A stretch of 6,473 nucleotides of DNA from Leclercia sp. UBA7405 (GCA_002469605.1 DKMV01000004.1:1-6473); one strand, 5' to 3'. Counted from the first letter of the stretch, positions 1-6,464 are shown. Translations and numbers: made by a program. Notes: generated from the sequence alone by a model not told the origin.

Positions 1-824
1 CCGCTGTGCGATACCTCGCGCAGCCTCGCCAGCAGCGGCGTATGGTGTAAATCCTCGCCCAGTATTTGCCGGGCGGCATGGTTTACCATCGTCATTTCCC
101 CCTGAGCATCCACGGCGATGACCCCCTCGCGCAGGGATTGCAGCATCGCCTGGCGCTGCTCAAACAGGGCGGAGATCTCGTACGGCTCAAGGCCAAAGAG
201 GACGCGCTTCAACATGCGCGCCAGCGCCCATGCGCCAATGGCGCCCATCAGGGCGCTAAACAGCACCAGCCAGATAGCGTCCCAGCGGTTGCGGCTGATT
301 TGCTGCTCCACCTTTTCCAGCGAAATGCCGACCGCCACCACCCCTATCTGCTGGTGGCGGGCGTTGTAAACCGGGGTAAAAACGCGCAGGGCTTCAGCCA
401 GCACGCCGTGATTGATGGCGACGTTCTCTCTATTCTGCAACGCCGGGCGCAGATCCTCGCCGATAAACGATTTGCCGAGCAGGGCAGGGTTGGGGTGGGA
501 GTAACGAATGCCTCGCATATCAGTTACCACAGCAAACAGCAGGTTGTTACGCTGCATGATCGCCAGCGCCAGCGGCTGGATACGGTGGCTTTCTGCCGGC
601 TCCGTTAACCCCTCTACAACCGCTGGGCTGTCTGCCAGCGTGCGGGCCACCGCCAGGGCGGTATCTTCCACGCCGTCGCGCGTCGCTTTGGTGATTTGGG
701 CAAAATAGAGGGCAAAGATCACCAGCAGGATGCAGCCGGTAACGCTGTACACCATCAGGGTGACCAGGGTGTTTAGTCTCATTGGGCGCTTATGCGGGGC
801 AAAAACGAGGGGCAAATCGCGCAT
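1..824 (-). CDS. dcuS: DcuS-type C4-dicarboxylate sensor histidine kinase, N-terminal part (cut by window edge)
   Basis: This is the N-terminal 274 codons of a membrane sensor kinase; the rest of the PAS domain and the kinase domain lie beyond base 1. The start at 824 follows a GGAG ribosome-binding site and gives an N-terminus with the LPxxxxxKRPM pattern of E. coli DcuS. Segments in order: cytoplasmic tail, first membrane helix (about residues 20-42), periplasmic Cache/PASp sensor domain (about 43-180), second helix (about 182-203), and the beginning of the cytoplasmic PAS domain (from about 220). The ligand residues known in E. coli DcuS occur at identical positions: R107 and H110 (in RYSHP), F120, R147 and F149 (in LRVFTP), and Q159. 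DcuS senses fumarate, succinate, malate and similar acids and phosphorylates DcuR, which controls dcuB, frdA and dctA; dcuR is expected just past the window edge. In E. coli dcuS sits beside dcuB, not near dcm, so this could be a relocated or second copy. Confidence 0.9.
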   Translation of the reverse strand, partial: MRDLPLVFAPHKRPMRLNTLVTLMVYSVTGCILLVIFALYFAQITKATRDGVEDTALAVARTLADSPAVVEGLTEPAESHRIQPLALAIMQRNNLLFAVVTDMRGIRYSHPNPALLGKSFIGEDLRPALQNRENVAINHGVLAEALRVFTPVYNARHQQIGVVAVGISLEKVEQQISRNRWDAIWLVLFSALMGAIGAWALARMLKRVLFGLEPYEISALFEQRQAMLQSLREGVIAVDAQGEMTMVNHAARQILGEDLHHTPLLARLREVSHS

Positions 825-853
825 TGAAACTCCGGAGACCACTCAAAAGGGGC

Positions 854-881
854 ATTATCACCGATGCTGTGCGATTGTTAA
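854..881 (-). promoter_or_regulatory. Candidate sigma-70 promoter of dcuS
   Basis: On the minus strand a TTAACA -35-like hexamer (876-881) and a GATAAT -10-like hexamer (854-859) are separated by 16 bases. They lie about 30 bases upstream of the dcuS start and downstream of the porin terminator, so dcuS can be transcribed independently of the porin. This is a match by eye only. Confidence 0.45.
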
Positions 882-912
882 AGCTATGTAAAAGGTAAAC
901 CGGCGGCGGGAG

Positions 913-940
913 AAAATAAAAAGCCCGCTTTTCAGCGGGC
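913..940 (-). terminator. Intrinsic terminator of the porin gene
   Basis: Read on the minus strand, a 7-bp GC-rich stem GCCCGCT/AGCGGGC closes a GAAA tetraloop and is followed by the T-rich tract TTTTTATTTT. It begins about 20 bases after the porin stop codon and separates the porin from dcuS. This is a textbook Rho-independent terminator. Confidence 0.9.
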
Positions 941-960
941 CCGAATGCAAATGCAAGGCA

Positions 961-2031
961 TCAGAACTGATAAACGATACCGAGCGCCAGCTGGTCGCCG
1001 GTAGACTGGCCGGTGATTTTGGCGTCGTCGTTATCCAGCATGTTAACCTTGTAGGCGGAGTAAACGTTCATGTTTTTATTGAAGTAGTACCAGGCGCCGA
1101 TCTCGATGTAGTTCTGGCGATCGGCATCGTCTTTTTTGCTGCCCAGGTTCAGCTCTTTGGCTTTAGAGTAGACATAGCCCAGAGACGGACGCAGGCCGAA
1201 GTCAAACTGATACTGAATCACGGCTTCAACGTTCTGGGTTTTATTGGCAAAACCGACGCCGTTGCCAATCCAGCTCAGGTTGCGGGTTTCACCGTACATG
1301 ACCGCGGCGTACAGGTCGTTGGCATCATATTTACCTGCCAGAGACCATACTTCAGCTTTGTCACCTTTACCGTCATTAGTCTGTACGTTGGTACGATCCG
1401 AATTACCATAGACGCCCACGACGCCAAAGCCGTCAAACTCATAGCTCAGAGAGGTGCTGTAACCGTCGCCGTTGCCTTTTTGTACATTCTTATCGTGATT
1501 ATTACCCTGGTACTGCAGAGCAAAGTTCAGGCCTTCTACCAGGCCAAAGAAATCGGCATTACGATAAGTTGCCACGCCGGTGGTACGTTGGGTCATATAG
1601 TTGTCGGTAGCCACCCAGGAGTCGCCACCCCATTCAACCAGCATATCGGTGTATGCGCCAGCGTCATAGGCTACGCCGTAGTTGCGGCCATAATCAAATG
1701 AGCCGTACTCACCAAAATTGAGGCCTGCAAAGGCGAGACGGGAGCTTTCGTCCTGCGCGCCTTCCGGGGAGCTTGCAGTCATGTTGTATTCAAACTGGCC
1801 GTAGCCCACCAGCTGATCGTTGATTTGGGTCTGACCTTTGATGCCGAAACGGGCATAGGAGTCGTCTTTGTTACTGCTGTTGCTTTTCTCGGTGTCGGTC
1901 CAGATGCGTTTACCGACCATCTTTCCGTAAAGGTCAAACTTATTGTTGTCTTTGTTGTAGATCTCTGCGGCATTTACCGCGCCTGCAGATAACAGTACGG
2001 GTACCAGAACGGCCAGAACTTTTCTTTTCAT
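961..2031 (-). CDS. General trimeric outer-membrane porin (OmpC/OmpS1-like)
   Basis: The 356-residue protein starts with a Sec signal peptide (basic MKRK, hydrophobic core, cleavage expected after A21 in AVNA|AEIYNKD), leaving a mature 16-stranded beta-barrel of about 335 residues ending in the C-terminal phenylalanine (VYQF) used for outer-membrane insertion. Typical enteric porin segments are present: FDLYGKMVG near the N-terminus, LAFAGLNFGEYGSFDYGRN at about 99-117, TTGVATYRN at about 150-158, and QYQFDFGLRPSLGY at about 273-286. The L3 constriction segment reads DMLVEWGGD (129-137) where OmpC and OmpF have a PEFGGD-type motif; from memory the Salmonella OmpS1 protein also has VEWGGD, and OmpS1 likewise lies near yedJ-dcm. 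I therefore place it closest to OmpS1, but the exact orthologue is not settled. The start has an AAGGG ribosome-binding site about 8 bases upstream. It forms its own transcription unit, with OmpR-like upstream elements and a terminator at 913-940. The expected role is passive diffusion of small hydrophilic solutes. Confidence 0.95.
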   Translation of the reverse strand: MKRKVLAVLVPVLLSAGAVNAAEIYNKDNNKFDLYGKMVGKRIWTDTEKSNSSNKDDSYARFGIKGQTQINDQLVGYGQFEYNMTASSPEGAQDESSRLAFAGLNFGEYGSFDYGRNYGVAYDAGAYTDMLVEWGGDSWVATDNYMTQRTTGVATYRNADFFGLVEGLNFALQYQGNNHDKNVQKGNGDGYSTSLSYEFDGFGVVGVYGNSDRTNVQTNDGKGDKAEVWSLAGKYDANDLYAAVMYGETRNLSWIGNGVGFANKTQNVEAVIQYQFDFGLRPSLGYVYSKAKELNLGSKKDDADRQNYIEIGAWYYFNKNMNVYSAYKVNMLDNDDAKITGQSTGDQLALGIVYQF

Positions 2032-2090
2032 TATATATTCCCTTTATATATTTATTGGAAGACGTACATCACCCACTCCGGGGTAGGTAA

Positions 2091-2119
2091 ATACTATTTC
2101 AGGAGTTCATTTTCAGGTT
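2091..2119 (-). promoter_or_regulatory. Candidate porin promoter
   Basis: On the minus strand a TAGTAT -10-like hexamer (2091-2096) has a poor AACCTG hexamer (2114-2119) at 17-bp spacing. A weak -35 directly beside OmpR-like boxes is the arrangement of activator-dependent porin promoters such as ompC and ompF. It implies an untranslated leader of about 50 bases. Other hexamers in this AT-rich stretch could serve instead. Confidence 0.35.
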
Positions 2120-2126
2120 CTGAAAT

Positions 2127-2218
2127 AAATGTAACTATATTATTTAAATTATTTCAAAATATTTCAATCGGTATGTTTATATGTAATCTCTATGTGTGTT
2201 TGTTAATCTATATGTGGG
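2127..2218 (-). promoter_or_regulatory. Phased OmpR-like repeats upstream of the porin
   Basis: Read on the minus strand, GATT-initiated elements recur at 20 and then 19 bases: GATTAACA (GATT at 2205-2208), GATTACAT (2185-2188) and GATTGAAA (2166-2169). They are followed by TTTTGAAAT and then GTTACATTT (2127-2135) next to the predicted promoter. TTACAT and TGAAA are hallmarks of OmpR boxes at ompC and ompF, which are about 20 bp each and tandem. On the plus strand two copies of a 14-mer (2185-2198 and 2205-2218) match at 12 of 14 positions. OmpR binding is inferred; the repeats themselves are seen directly. Confidence 0.45.
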
Positions 2219-2305
2219 ATATATTAATCATAATATCAGTAAGTTATGAATTTTAATCGATGTATGGGTGGAGGTTATGATTACCGCGAGCGCAGCGGGC
2301 AGAAA

Positions 2306-2335
2306 CAAAAAAAAGCCCAATATAAATATTGGGCT
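2306..2335 (-). terminator. Orphan intrinsic terminator on the minus strand
   Basis: Read on the minus strand, AGCCCAATA and TATTGGGCT form a 9-bp stem with a TTTA loop, followed directly by a run of seven to eight T. The plus strand lacks a T-tract after the hairpin, so it works only on minus-strand transcripts. The nearest possible upstream minus-strand gene is the hydrolase at 4843-5391, on the other side of dcm and yedJ, so no annotated gene explains it. Confidence 0.8.
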
Positions 2336-2434
2336 GAATGACCAGAAAATAAATGGCATGTAAACATTAGAGTATGAACGCAAATACGGTTAAAGCATGG
2401 CATAAGCCCGTGTGTGAATAAATCTGTTTTTAAT
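2306..2434 (-). ncRNA. Candidate small RNA ending at the orphan terminator
   Basis: A minus-strand transcript must reach the terminator at 2306-2335, and no protein gene precedes it. A possible promoter is TTAACC (2463-2468), 16 bases, then TATATT (2441-2446), which would start an RNA near 2434 of about 130 bases. The oligo-U tail after a stem is typical of Hfq-bound sRNAs. In E. coli the sRNA RseX, which targets ompA and ompC, is encoded beside yedS, a porin relative of OmpS1, so an RseX-like RNA is an attractive guess; I could not compare the sequences. The 5' end is uncertain because the AT-rich region offers other promoters. Confidence 0.3.
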
Positions 2435-2587
2435 CTCGCCAATATAATTAGGAATTTATAAGGGTTAATACGTCATCCATTAATAAAGAAAAATGGGCAG
2501 CGCATAACATTATCGGCAGTCTGACTGGCTCGACATCATGGCCAGGCAGGCATACCTTCACGGCGTGTCTGCGCGGTCATTCCTTGC

Positions 2588-2593
2588 TATGGT
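2588..2593 (+). promoter_or_regulatory. Possible extended -10 element for yedJ-dcm
   Basis: TGCTATGGT carries the TGn extension and a -10-like TATGGT hexamer about 28 bases before the yedJ start codon. No good -35 hexamer lies at the right distance, which is tolerated by extended -10 promoters. Weak evidence. Confidence 0.25.
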
Positions 2594-2620
2594 AGCGATT
2601 TTGGTCGGATGGAAACCCCT

Positions 2621-3316
2621 ATGGAACTTACCCAGTGGCAGCAACGCTTTGAGCAGTGGCTGGCGGAACATCACTCCGGCGATGACGCCGCCCATGATAT
2701 CTCACATTTTCGCCGCGTCTGGCATACCGCCCGGCGCCTGATGATTGGGCAGTCGGTCGATCCGCTGGTTATCCTTGCCGCCTGCTATTTTCATGACATT
2801 GTCAGCCTGCCAAAAAACCATCCCCAGCGCAGCCGCTCCTCCCTGATGGCGGCCGAACGCGCCGTTGAGATCCTGCGCCGCCATTTTGCCGACTTTCCGC
2901 ACGAGGCCCATGCCGCCGTCCGGCACGCTATCGAAGCGCACAGCTTCAGCGCCGGGATCGCCCCCGTGTCGCTGGAGGCCAAAATCGTCCAGGATGCAGA
3001 CCGGCTGGAAGCTCTGGGTGCTATCGGCCTGGCGCGGGTTTTTGCCGTCTCCGGCGCGCTGGGGGTGTCGCTGTTTGATGCTGACGATCCCTTTGCCGAT
3101 AACCGCGAACTGAATGACCGGGCATTTGCGCTCGACCATTTCCAGAGCAAGCTGCTGCGCCTGCCGCAGACGATGCAAACCGCCGAAGGACGGGCGCTGG
3201 CCCGGCATAACGCCGATTTTCTTATCCGGTTCATGGCCAAGCTTGGCGCCGAGCTTAAAGGCGACCCGCTGGGGGTGGACGAGCAGGTGTTACAACGTTT
3301 CCGCGCCACGCTCTGA
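2621..3316 (+). CDS. yedJ: HD-domain phosphohydrolase YedJ
   Basis: This 231-residue protein has the length and sequence pattern of E. coli YedJ (also 231 residues). It belongs to the HD superfamily of metal-dependent phosphohydrolases: H29 in AHDISH, the H58-D59 pair in CYFHDIV, and an aspartate in [10 protein letters not shown] (D125/D127) form the H...HD...D metal site, with a conserved AHSFSA stretch (about 106-111) between. The substrate is not established; nucleotides or related phosphoesters are typical for the family. An in-frame ATG 12 bases upstream (2609) was not chosen because MELTQW aligns with the E. coli N-terminus and has a GGATGG ribosome-binding site about 8 bases before it. 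It precedes dcm by 48 bases in the same direction, as in E. coli and Salmonella, suggesting cotranscription, although no functional link to DNA methylation is known to me. Confidence 0.92.
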   Translation: MELTQWQQRFEQWLAEHHSGDDAAHDISHFRRVWHTARRLMIGQSVDPLVILAACYFHDIVSLPKNHPQRSRSSLMAAERAVEILRRHFADFPHEAHAAVRHAIEAHSFSAGIAPVSLEAKIVQDADRLEALGAIGLARVFAVSGALGVSLFDADDPFADNRELNDRAFALDHFQSKLLRLPQTMQTAEGRALARHNADFLIRFMAKLGAELKGDPLGVDEQVLQRFRATL

Positions 3317-3364
3317 TGTCAATCTGTGATAATCTTTCCAGATCACCCTTGTCCGGTTAAATAT

Positions 3365-4777
3365 ATGCAGGAAAATGTATCAGTAATGGACGCCGGCCCG
3401 GCGCTGGCAGAGAAGTCCACGGCGTCTGTTCAGGCGCTGTTAAGACAGTTGCTGGAAATCTATGACGCCAGGACCCTGGCAAACCTTTTAAAAGCGCAGG
3501 ACGAGGGGCGCTGGAGCCCGGCGATAGTCAAGCGCCTGCTTATCAGCGACCGGGCAGGGCATCGCCTGAGCGATCGCGCTTTCGCCTTCCTGCAGGATCT
3601 GCTGCCCCGTCCGCCAGCCTGCCACGGTAATTACGCCTTCCGCTTTGTCGATCTCTTTGCCGGTATCGGCGGCATTCGCCACGGCTTCGAGGCCATCGGC
3701 GGCCAGTGCGTTTTCACCAGCGAGTGGAATAAACACGCTGTGCGCACCTACAAGGCTAACTGGTACTGCGATCCGGTCGCCCACACCTTTAACGAAGATA
3801 TCCGTGAAGTCACGCTCAGCCACAGCGAAGGGGTGACGGACGCCGAGGCGGCAGAGCATATTCGCAGCACCATTCCACAACACGACGTGCTGCTGGCGGG
3901 CTTCCCCTGCCAGCCGTTCTCCCTGGCCGGGGTGTCGAAAAAGAACGCCCTTGGCCGGGCCCACGGTTTTGCCTGCGATACCCAGGGCACGCTGTTTTTC
4001 GACGTGGTGCGCATTATTGACGCCCGCCGCCCGGCGATCTTCGTGCTGGAGAACGTTAAAAACCTCAAAAGCCATGACGGGGGCAAAACCTTCCGCATTA
4101 TCATGCAGACCCTGGATGAGCTGGGGTATGACGTAGCCGATTCGCAGGATACCGGGCCGGACGATCCCAAAATTATCGACGGTAAACACTTCCTGCCGCA
4201 GCACCGGGAGCGCATCGTGCTGGTGGGTTTTCGCCGGGATCTGAACCTGCTCGGTGACTTTACCCTGCGCAATCTGCCCGCGCGCTATCCCGCGCAGCGG
4301 CCCACCATCGCCGAGCTGCTGGAGCCCGCGGTCGACCCTAAATTCATCCTTACCCCCATACTGTGGAAATACCTTTACCGCTATGCGAAAAAGCACCAGG
4401 CGAAGGGCAACGGCTTCGGTTTTGGCATGGTGGATCCCGCCAATCCCCATAGCGTGACCCGTACCCTGTCAGCACGGTATTACAAAGACGGGGCAGAAAT
4501 CTTAATCGATCGGGGCTGGGATAAGGCGCTGGGGGAGAAGGATTTTGACGACCCGACGAATCAGCGTCACCGGCCGCGCCGCCTGACGCCGCGGGAGTGC
4601 GCGCGCCTGATGGGCTTTGAAACCCCGCAGGGCTATAACTTTCGTATTCCGGTTTCCGATACCCAGGCCTACCGGCAGTTTGGCAACTCGGTGGTGGTGC
4701 CTGCTTTTGCTGCGGTGGCGAAGCTGCTGGAGTCCCGTATTCTGCAGGCCGCGCGGATGCGCCAGGGCGATGAGTGA
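3365..4777 (+). CDS. dcm: DNA cytosine-C5 methyltransferase Dcm (CCWGG-specific)
   Basis: This 470-residue enzyme corresponds to E. coli Dcm (472 residues) and should transfer a methyl group from S-adenosylmethionine to the inner cytosine of CCWGG. The C5-methyltransferase motifs occur in order: motif I DLFAGIGG (96-103) for the cofactor, motif IV PCQ with the catalytic C182, motif VI ENV (229-231), motif VIII QHRER (279-283), a target-recognition region (about 290-405), the [14 protein letters not shown] block (405-418), and motif X FGNSVVVP (439-446). A variable N-terminal extension of about 90 residues precedes motif I, as in E. coli. The start at 3365 gives MQENVSV, matching E. coli MQENISV; the frame stays open to a GTG at 3326, which would add 13 residues and was rejected. 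The ribosome-binding site is weak. E. coli dcm is followed by an overlapping vsr gene, but here only 65 bases separate the stop from a convergent gene and vsr is missing. No inactivating change is seen. Confidence 0.97.
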   Translation: MQENVSVMDAGPALAEKSTASVQALLRQLLEIYDARTLANLLKAQDEGRWSPAIVKRLLISDRAGHRLSDRAFAFLQDLLPRPPACHGNYAFRFVDLFAGIGGIRHGFEAIGGQCVFTSEWNKHAVRTYKANWYCDPVAHTFNEDIREVTLSHSEGVTDAEAAEHIRSTIPQHDVLLAGFPCQPFSLAGVSKKNALGRAHGFACDTQGTLFFDVVRIIDARRPAIFVLENVKNLKSHDGGKTFRIIMQTLDELGYDVADSQDTGPDDPKIIDGKHFLPQHRERIVLVGFRRDLNLLGDFTLRNLPARYPAQRPTIAELLEPAVDPKFILTPILWKYLYRYAKKHQAKGNGFGFGMVDPANPHSVTRTLSARYYKDGAEILIDRGWDKALGEKDFDDPTNQRHRPRRLTPRECARLMGFETPQGYNFRIPVSDTQAYRQFGNSVVVPAFAAVAKLLESRILQAARMRQGDE

Positions 4778-4811
4778 TATGCCGGTCAGTATGGCGTTTT
4801 TGTTAACCAGA

Positions 4812-4834
4812 CAGCGCCCCCGAGCAGGGCGCTG
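4812..4834. terminator. Hairpin between convergent dcm and hydrolase genes
   Basis: A perfect 8-bp GC-rich inverted repeat, CAGCGCCC and GGGCGCTG, encloses a 7-base loop. It lies 34 bases after the dcm stop and 8 bases beyond the hydrolase stop, so it is placed to end transcription from both sides. Neither strand has a strong T-tract directly after the stem (plus strand: CAGATCATTT), so its efficiency is uncertain. Confidence 0.5.
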
Positions 4835-4842
4835 CAGATCAT

Positions 4843-5391
4843 TTACGCAGAGAGGTAGTCGGACGTTGACTGAACTTTGCCATAGCCAAATTCAAATGCG
4901 GCCATCATGGCAGCATGAACCTGCGCCGCTGGCACGGTGATCCCGCCAAACGTCAGGTCAAGGGTGGCGCAGGCGTCATGCAGGACGGTGACCGGATAGC
5001 CCATATCCACCGCCGCTCGCACGCAGGCATCCACGCACATATGGCTCATGGCACCAACGATAATCACCTCTTCAACCCCTTTTGCGTCCAGCTGCGCTTT
5101 TAAGTCCGTTTCGCGAAAAGCATTGATAAAATTCTTCACAATGACGGCCTCGCCTGCCGCCGGGGTGACGTTTTCCTGAATCTCTACGCCATCAGAACCG
5201 GGGGTAAACAATGGTGCTTCACTGCTCGCAAATTCATGGCGAATATGGAAAACGGGGATCCCTTTTGCACGCGCGTCGTCGATAACAAGCGCGGCGTTAT
5301 GGGCCGCCGCCTCGATGCCGGTAAGGGGCAATTTGCCGGTTGGCAGATATTCGTTTTGCAAATCAATTACGATTAAACCGCGCTGTTTCAT
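4843..5391 (-). CDS. Isochorismatase-family cysteine hydrolase
   Basis: A 182-residue soluble protein with the isochorismatase-like alpha/beta fold. The catalytic triad of the cysteine-hydrolase branch is visible: D10 in VIDLQNEY, K86 in IVKNFINAF, and the nucleophile C119 in GAMSHMCVDACVR. The GAMSHM stretch just before the cysteine is where the family has its cis-peptide bond. Because true isochorismate hydrolases of the EntB type lack this cysteine, an amidase-type activity (nicotinamidase, carbamoyl-hydrolase or streptothricin-hydrolase-like) is more likely; the substrate cannot be named. Full length for the family, with no signal peptide, so cytoplasmic. The start has a strong AGGAGT ribosome-binding site 6 to 7 bases upstream. 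It follows the GlxA-type regulator on the same strand after about 100 bases that contain a promoter-like region, so it is probably the regulator's target. It is convergent with dcm. Confidence 0.9.
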   Translation of the reverse strand: MKQRGLIVIDLQNEYLPTGKLPLTGIEAAAHNAALVIDDARAKGIPVFHIRHEFASSEAPLFTPGSDGVEIQENVTPAAGEAVIVKNFINAFRETDLKAQLDAKGVEEVIIVGAMSHMCVDACVRAAVDMGYPVTVLHDACATLDLTFGGITVPAAQVHAAMMAAFEFGYGKVQSTSDYLSA

Positions 5392-5397
5392 TCTGTC

Positions 5398-5403
5398 ACT
5401 CCT
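5398..5403 (-). promoter_or_regulatory. Strong ribosome-binding site of the hydrolase
   Basis: AGGAGT on the minus strand, 6 bases before the ATG at 5391. It fixes the start of the hydrolase and points to efficient translation once transcribed. Confidence 0.75.
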
Positions 5404-5465
5404 GTTGTCTTACTCATTGAAGCAGAAGTCTGACAGGGAAGGGGGCCGCCATGAAGTGGCGTGAC

Positions 5466-5493
5466 CGACATTATAAGGGTCAATAACGACATT
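5466..5493 (-). promoter_or_regulatory. Hydrolase promoter with two direct repeats 21 bp apart
   Basis: A perfect TATAAT -10 hexamer (5470-5475, minus strand) lies about 80 bases before the hydrolase start, without a good -35 hexamer. Two identical copies of AATGTCG on the minus strand (5466-5472 and 5487-5493) are exactly 21 bp apart, two helical turns. One overlaps the -10 and the other ends at the edge of the -35 position. Same-orientation half-sites on one DNA face are the usual layout for AraC-family binding, so the adjacent regulator may bind here. The 7-bp length leaves room for chance. Confidence 0.4.
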
Positions 5494-6464
5494 CAGGTTG
5501 CCTGGCCGGCGCTGAAGCGACGACGATACTCTCCCGGGGTAAGCCCGACGATACGGGTAAAAATTTTTCGCAGAGCACCCGGATCGCTGTAGCCGACTTC
5601 CCAGGCGATGCGATCGAAAGCGTCACTGCTGAACTGCAACAGCTCCTGTGCCCGTCCTACGCGTAGATGCTGACAATATTCCGTACTGGTCATGCCGGTT
5701 GCTTTCTGAAAGCGTCGCAGAAAGGTGCGCGCCTCTAATCCTGCCTGCGCTGCCAACGTTGGCAGGGAGACATCTTTTGCCTGCGTCGCCTGCAGCCAGT
5801 GCTGTACTTTCAGTACTGAGGTATCGCCGTGAGTCAGGCGCGGCGAGAAGACGCTGTAATAGCGCTGTTCACGGCCTGGCGGATCGACAAGCAGCATCCG
5901 CGCGGTATCAATCATAACGGTTGGGCCCAGCAGACGATGAACGACACGCAGGCCGAGGTCGGTCCATGACATGAGGCCGCCCGCGGTGATGATATCGCCG
6001 TCATCAATAATCAACGGGCGCTCGTCCACCTCAATTTTTGGGAAACGCTGACGCAGCAGATCGGCATACACCCAGTGCGTGGTCATTTTACGCCCCTCCA
6101 TCAACCCGGATGAGGCCAGGACAAACGCGCCGGCGCATACGGAGCCCAGAATGGCTCCGCGATTGCGCAGGTCGGTTAGCCACTGGGTTAACGCCGGTGG
6201 CGTATCGACGACCGCTGGCGATCCCAGGGTTGGTGGGATTATCATCGCCGAAAGCAGCGTTGACCCGGCCTCAGGTTCCGTATCAAAAACGCGTACAGGC
6301 GCTTTTTGCGGATCGGGCTGCTGCCAGTGGGTCACCCTGAGTGAGTTCTCTTTTTTATTCTGATGCTTTTGAGAAAAGGTATTGGCGACATAAAAAAGAT
6401 CGTTCAGCCCAAGCAGGGCGGCCTGCTGAACCCCAGGATAAATAAACAACCCAATTTCAAGCAT
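5493..6464 (-). CDS. GlxA-family transcriptional regulator (DJ-1/PfpI domain plus AraC-type HTH)
   Basis: The protein has an N-terminal DJ-1/PfpI (glutamine amidotransferase-like) domain, about residues 1-190, and a C-terminal AraC/XylS DNA-binding domain, about 215-320. The first domain shows the nucleophile-elbow cysteine in GSVCAGAFVLA (C110) and an ITAGGLMSWTDLGL block. The second shows two helix-turn-helix units (LPTLAAQAGLEARTFLRRF and IAWEVGYSDPGALRKIF) and the closing TPGEYRRRF. In this family the first domain usually acts as a ligand-sensing or dimerising part rather than an enzyme. Two ATG codons, 6470 and 6464, are possible; 6464 (323 residues) is preferred because AGGA lies 5 bases before it, while the region upstream of 6470 is outside the window. 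It precedes the cysteine hydrolase on the same strand and is probably its local regulator. The effector is unknown. Confidence 0.88.
   Translation of the reverse strand: MLEIGLFIYPGVQQAALLGLNDLFYVANTFSQKHQNKKENSLRVTHWQQPDPQKAPVRVFDTEPEAGSTLLSAMIIPPTLGSPAVVDTPPALTQWLTDLRNRGAILGSVCAGAFVLASSGLMEGRKMTTHWVYADLLRQRFPKIEVDERPLIIDDGDIITAGGLMSWTDLGLRVVHRLLGPTVMIDTARMLLVDPPGREQRYYSVFSPRLTHGDTSVLKVQHWLQATQAKDVSLPTLAAQAGLEARTFLRRFQKATGMTSTEYCQHLRVGRAQELLQFSSDAFDRIAWEVGYSDPGALRKIFTRIVGLTPGEYRRRFSAGQAT

Larger units (their letters stand above)
2032..2620. other. 589-base intergenic region between the porin and yedJ
   Basis: No convincing protein gene was found on either strand. The region is AT-rich from about 2100 to 2480, in contrast to the GC-rich genes on both sides, as is typical of H-NS-silenced porin loci in enterics. 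A TCGATTAAAATT stretch on the minus strand (2249-2260) resembles the H-NS nucleation motif TCGATAAATT. It contains, in order: the porin leader and promoter, OmpR-like repeats, a short GC-rich patch (2284-2300), an orphan minus-strand terminator (2306-2335) with a possible small RNA upstream of it, and the yedJ promoter region near its right end. Confidence 0.7.

Noticed and set aside
66..608. 180-codon plus-strand open frame at the left end
   Set aside because: It is antisense to the DcuS-type sensor, whose minus-strand reading frame is open throughout and matches the family including its ligand residues.
2284..2408. A 39-codon minus-strand open frame running through the orphan terminator
   Set aside because: It reads through the terminator hairpin and T-run, has no good ribosome-binding site, and has a composition that looks like chance; a noncoding transcript explains the region better.
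2538..2741. 67-codon plus-strand open frame overlapping the yedJ start
   Set aside because: It overlaps yedJ in another frame, has no recognisable motif, and no ribosome-binding site supports it.
2702..3309. Two minus-strand open frames opposite yedJ
   Set aside because: They are shadows of yedJ, which has the HD metal-site residues and the expected length.
3326..3364. Upstream GTG start extending Dcm by 13 residues
   Set aside because: The E. coli protein begins at the MQEN position, corresponding to 3365, and the extra residues have no counterpart there.
3488..4450. Long open frame (320 codons) on the minus strand inside dcm, and a second at 3748-4272
   Set aside because: They lie entirely antisense to a clear full-length Dcm; long antisense frames are common in GC-rich enteric genes, and the proteins show no recognisable domain.
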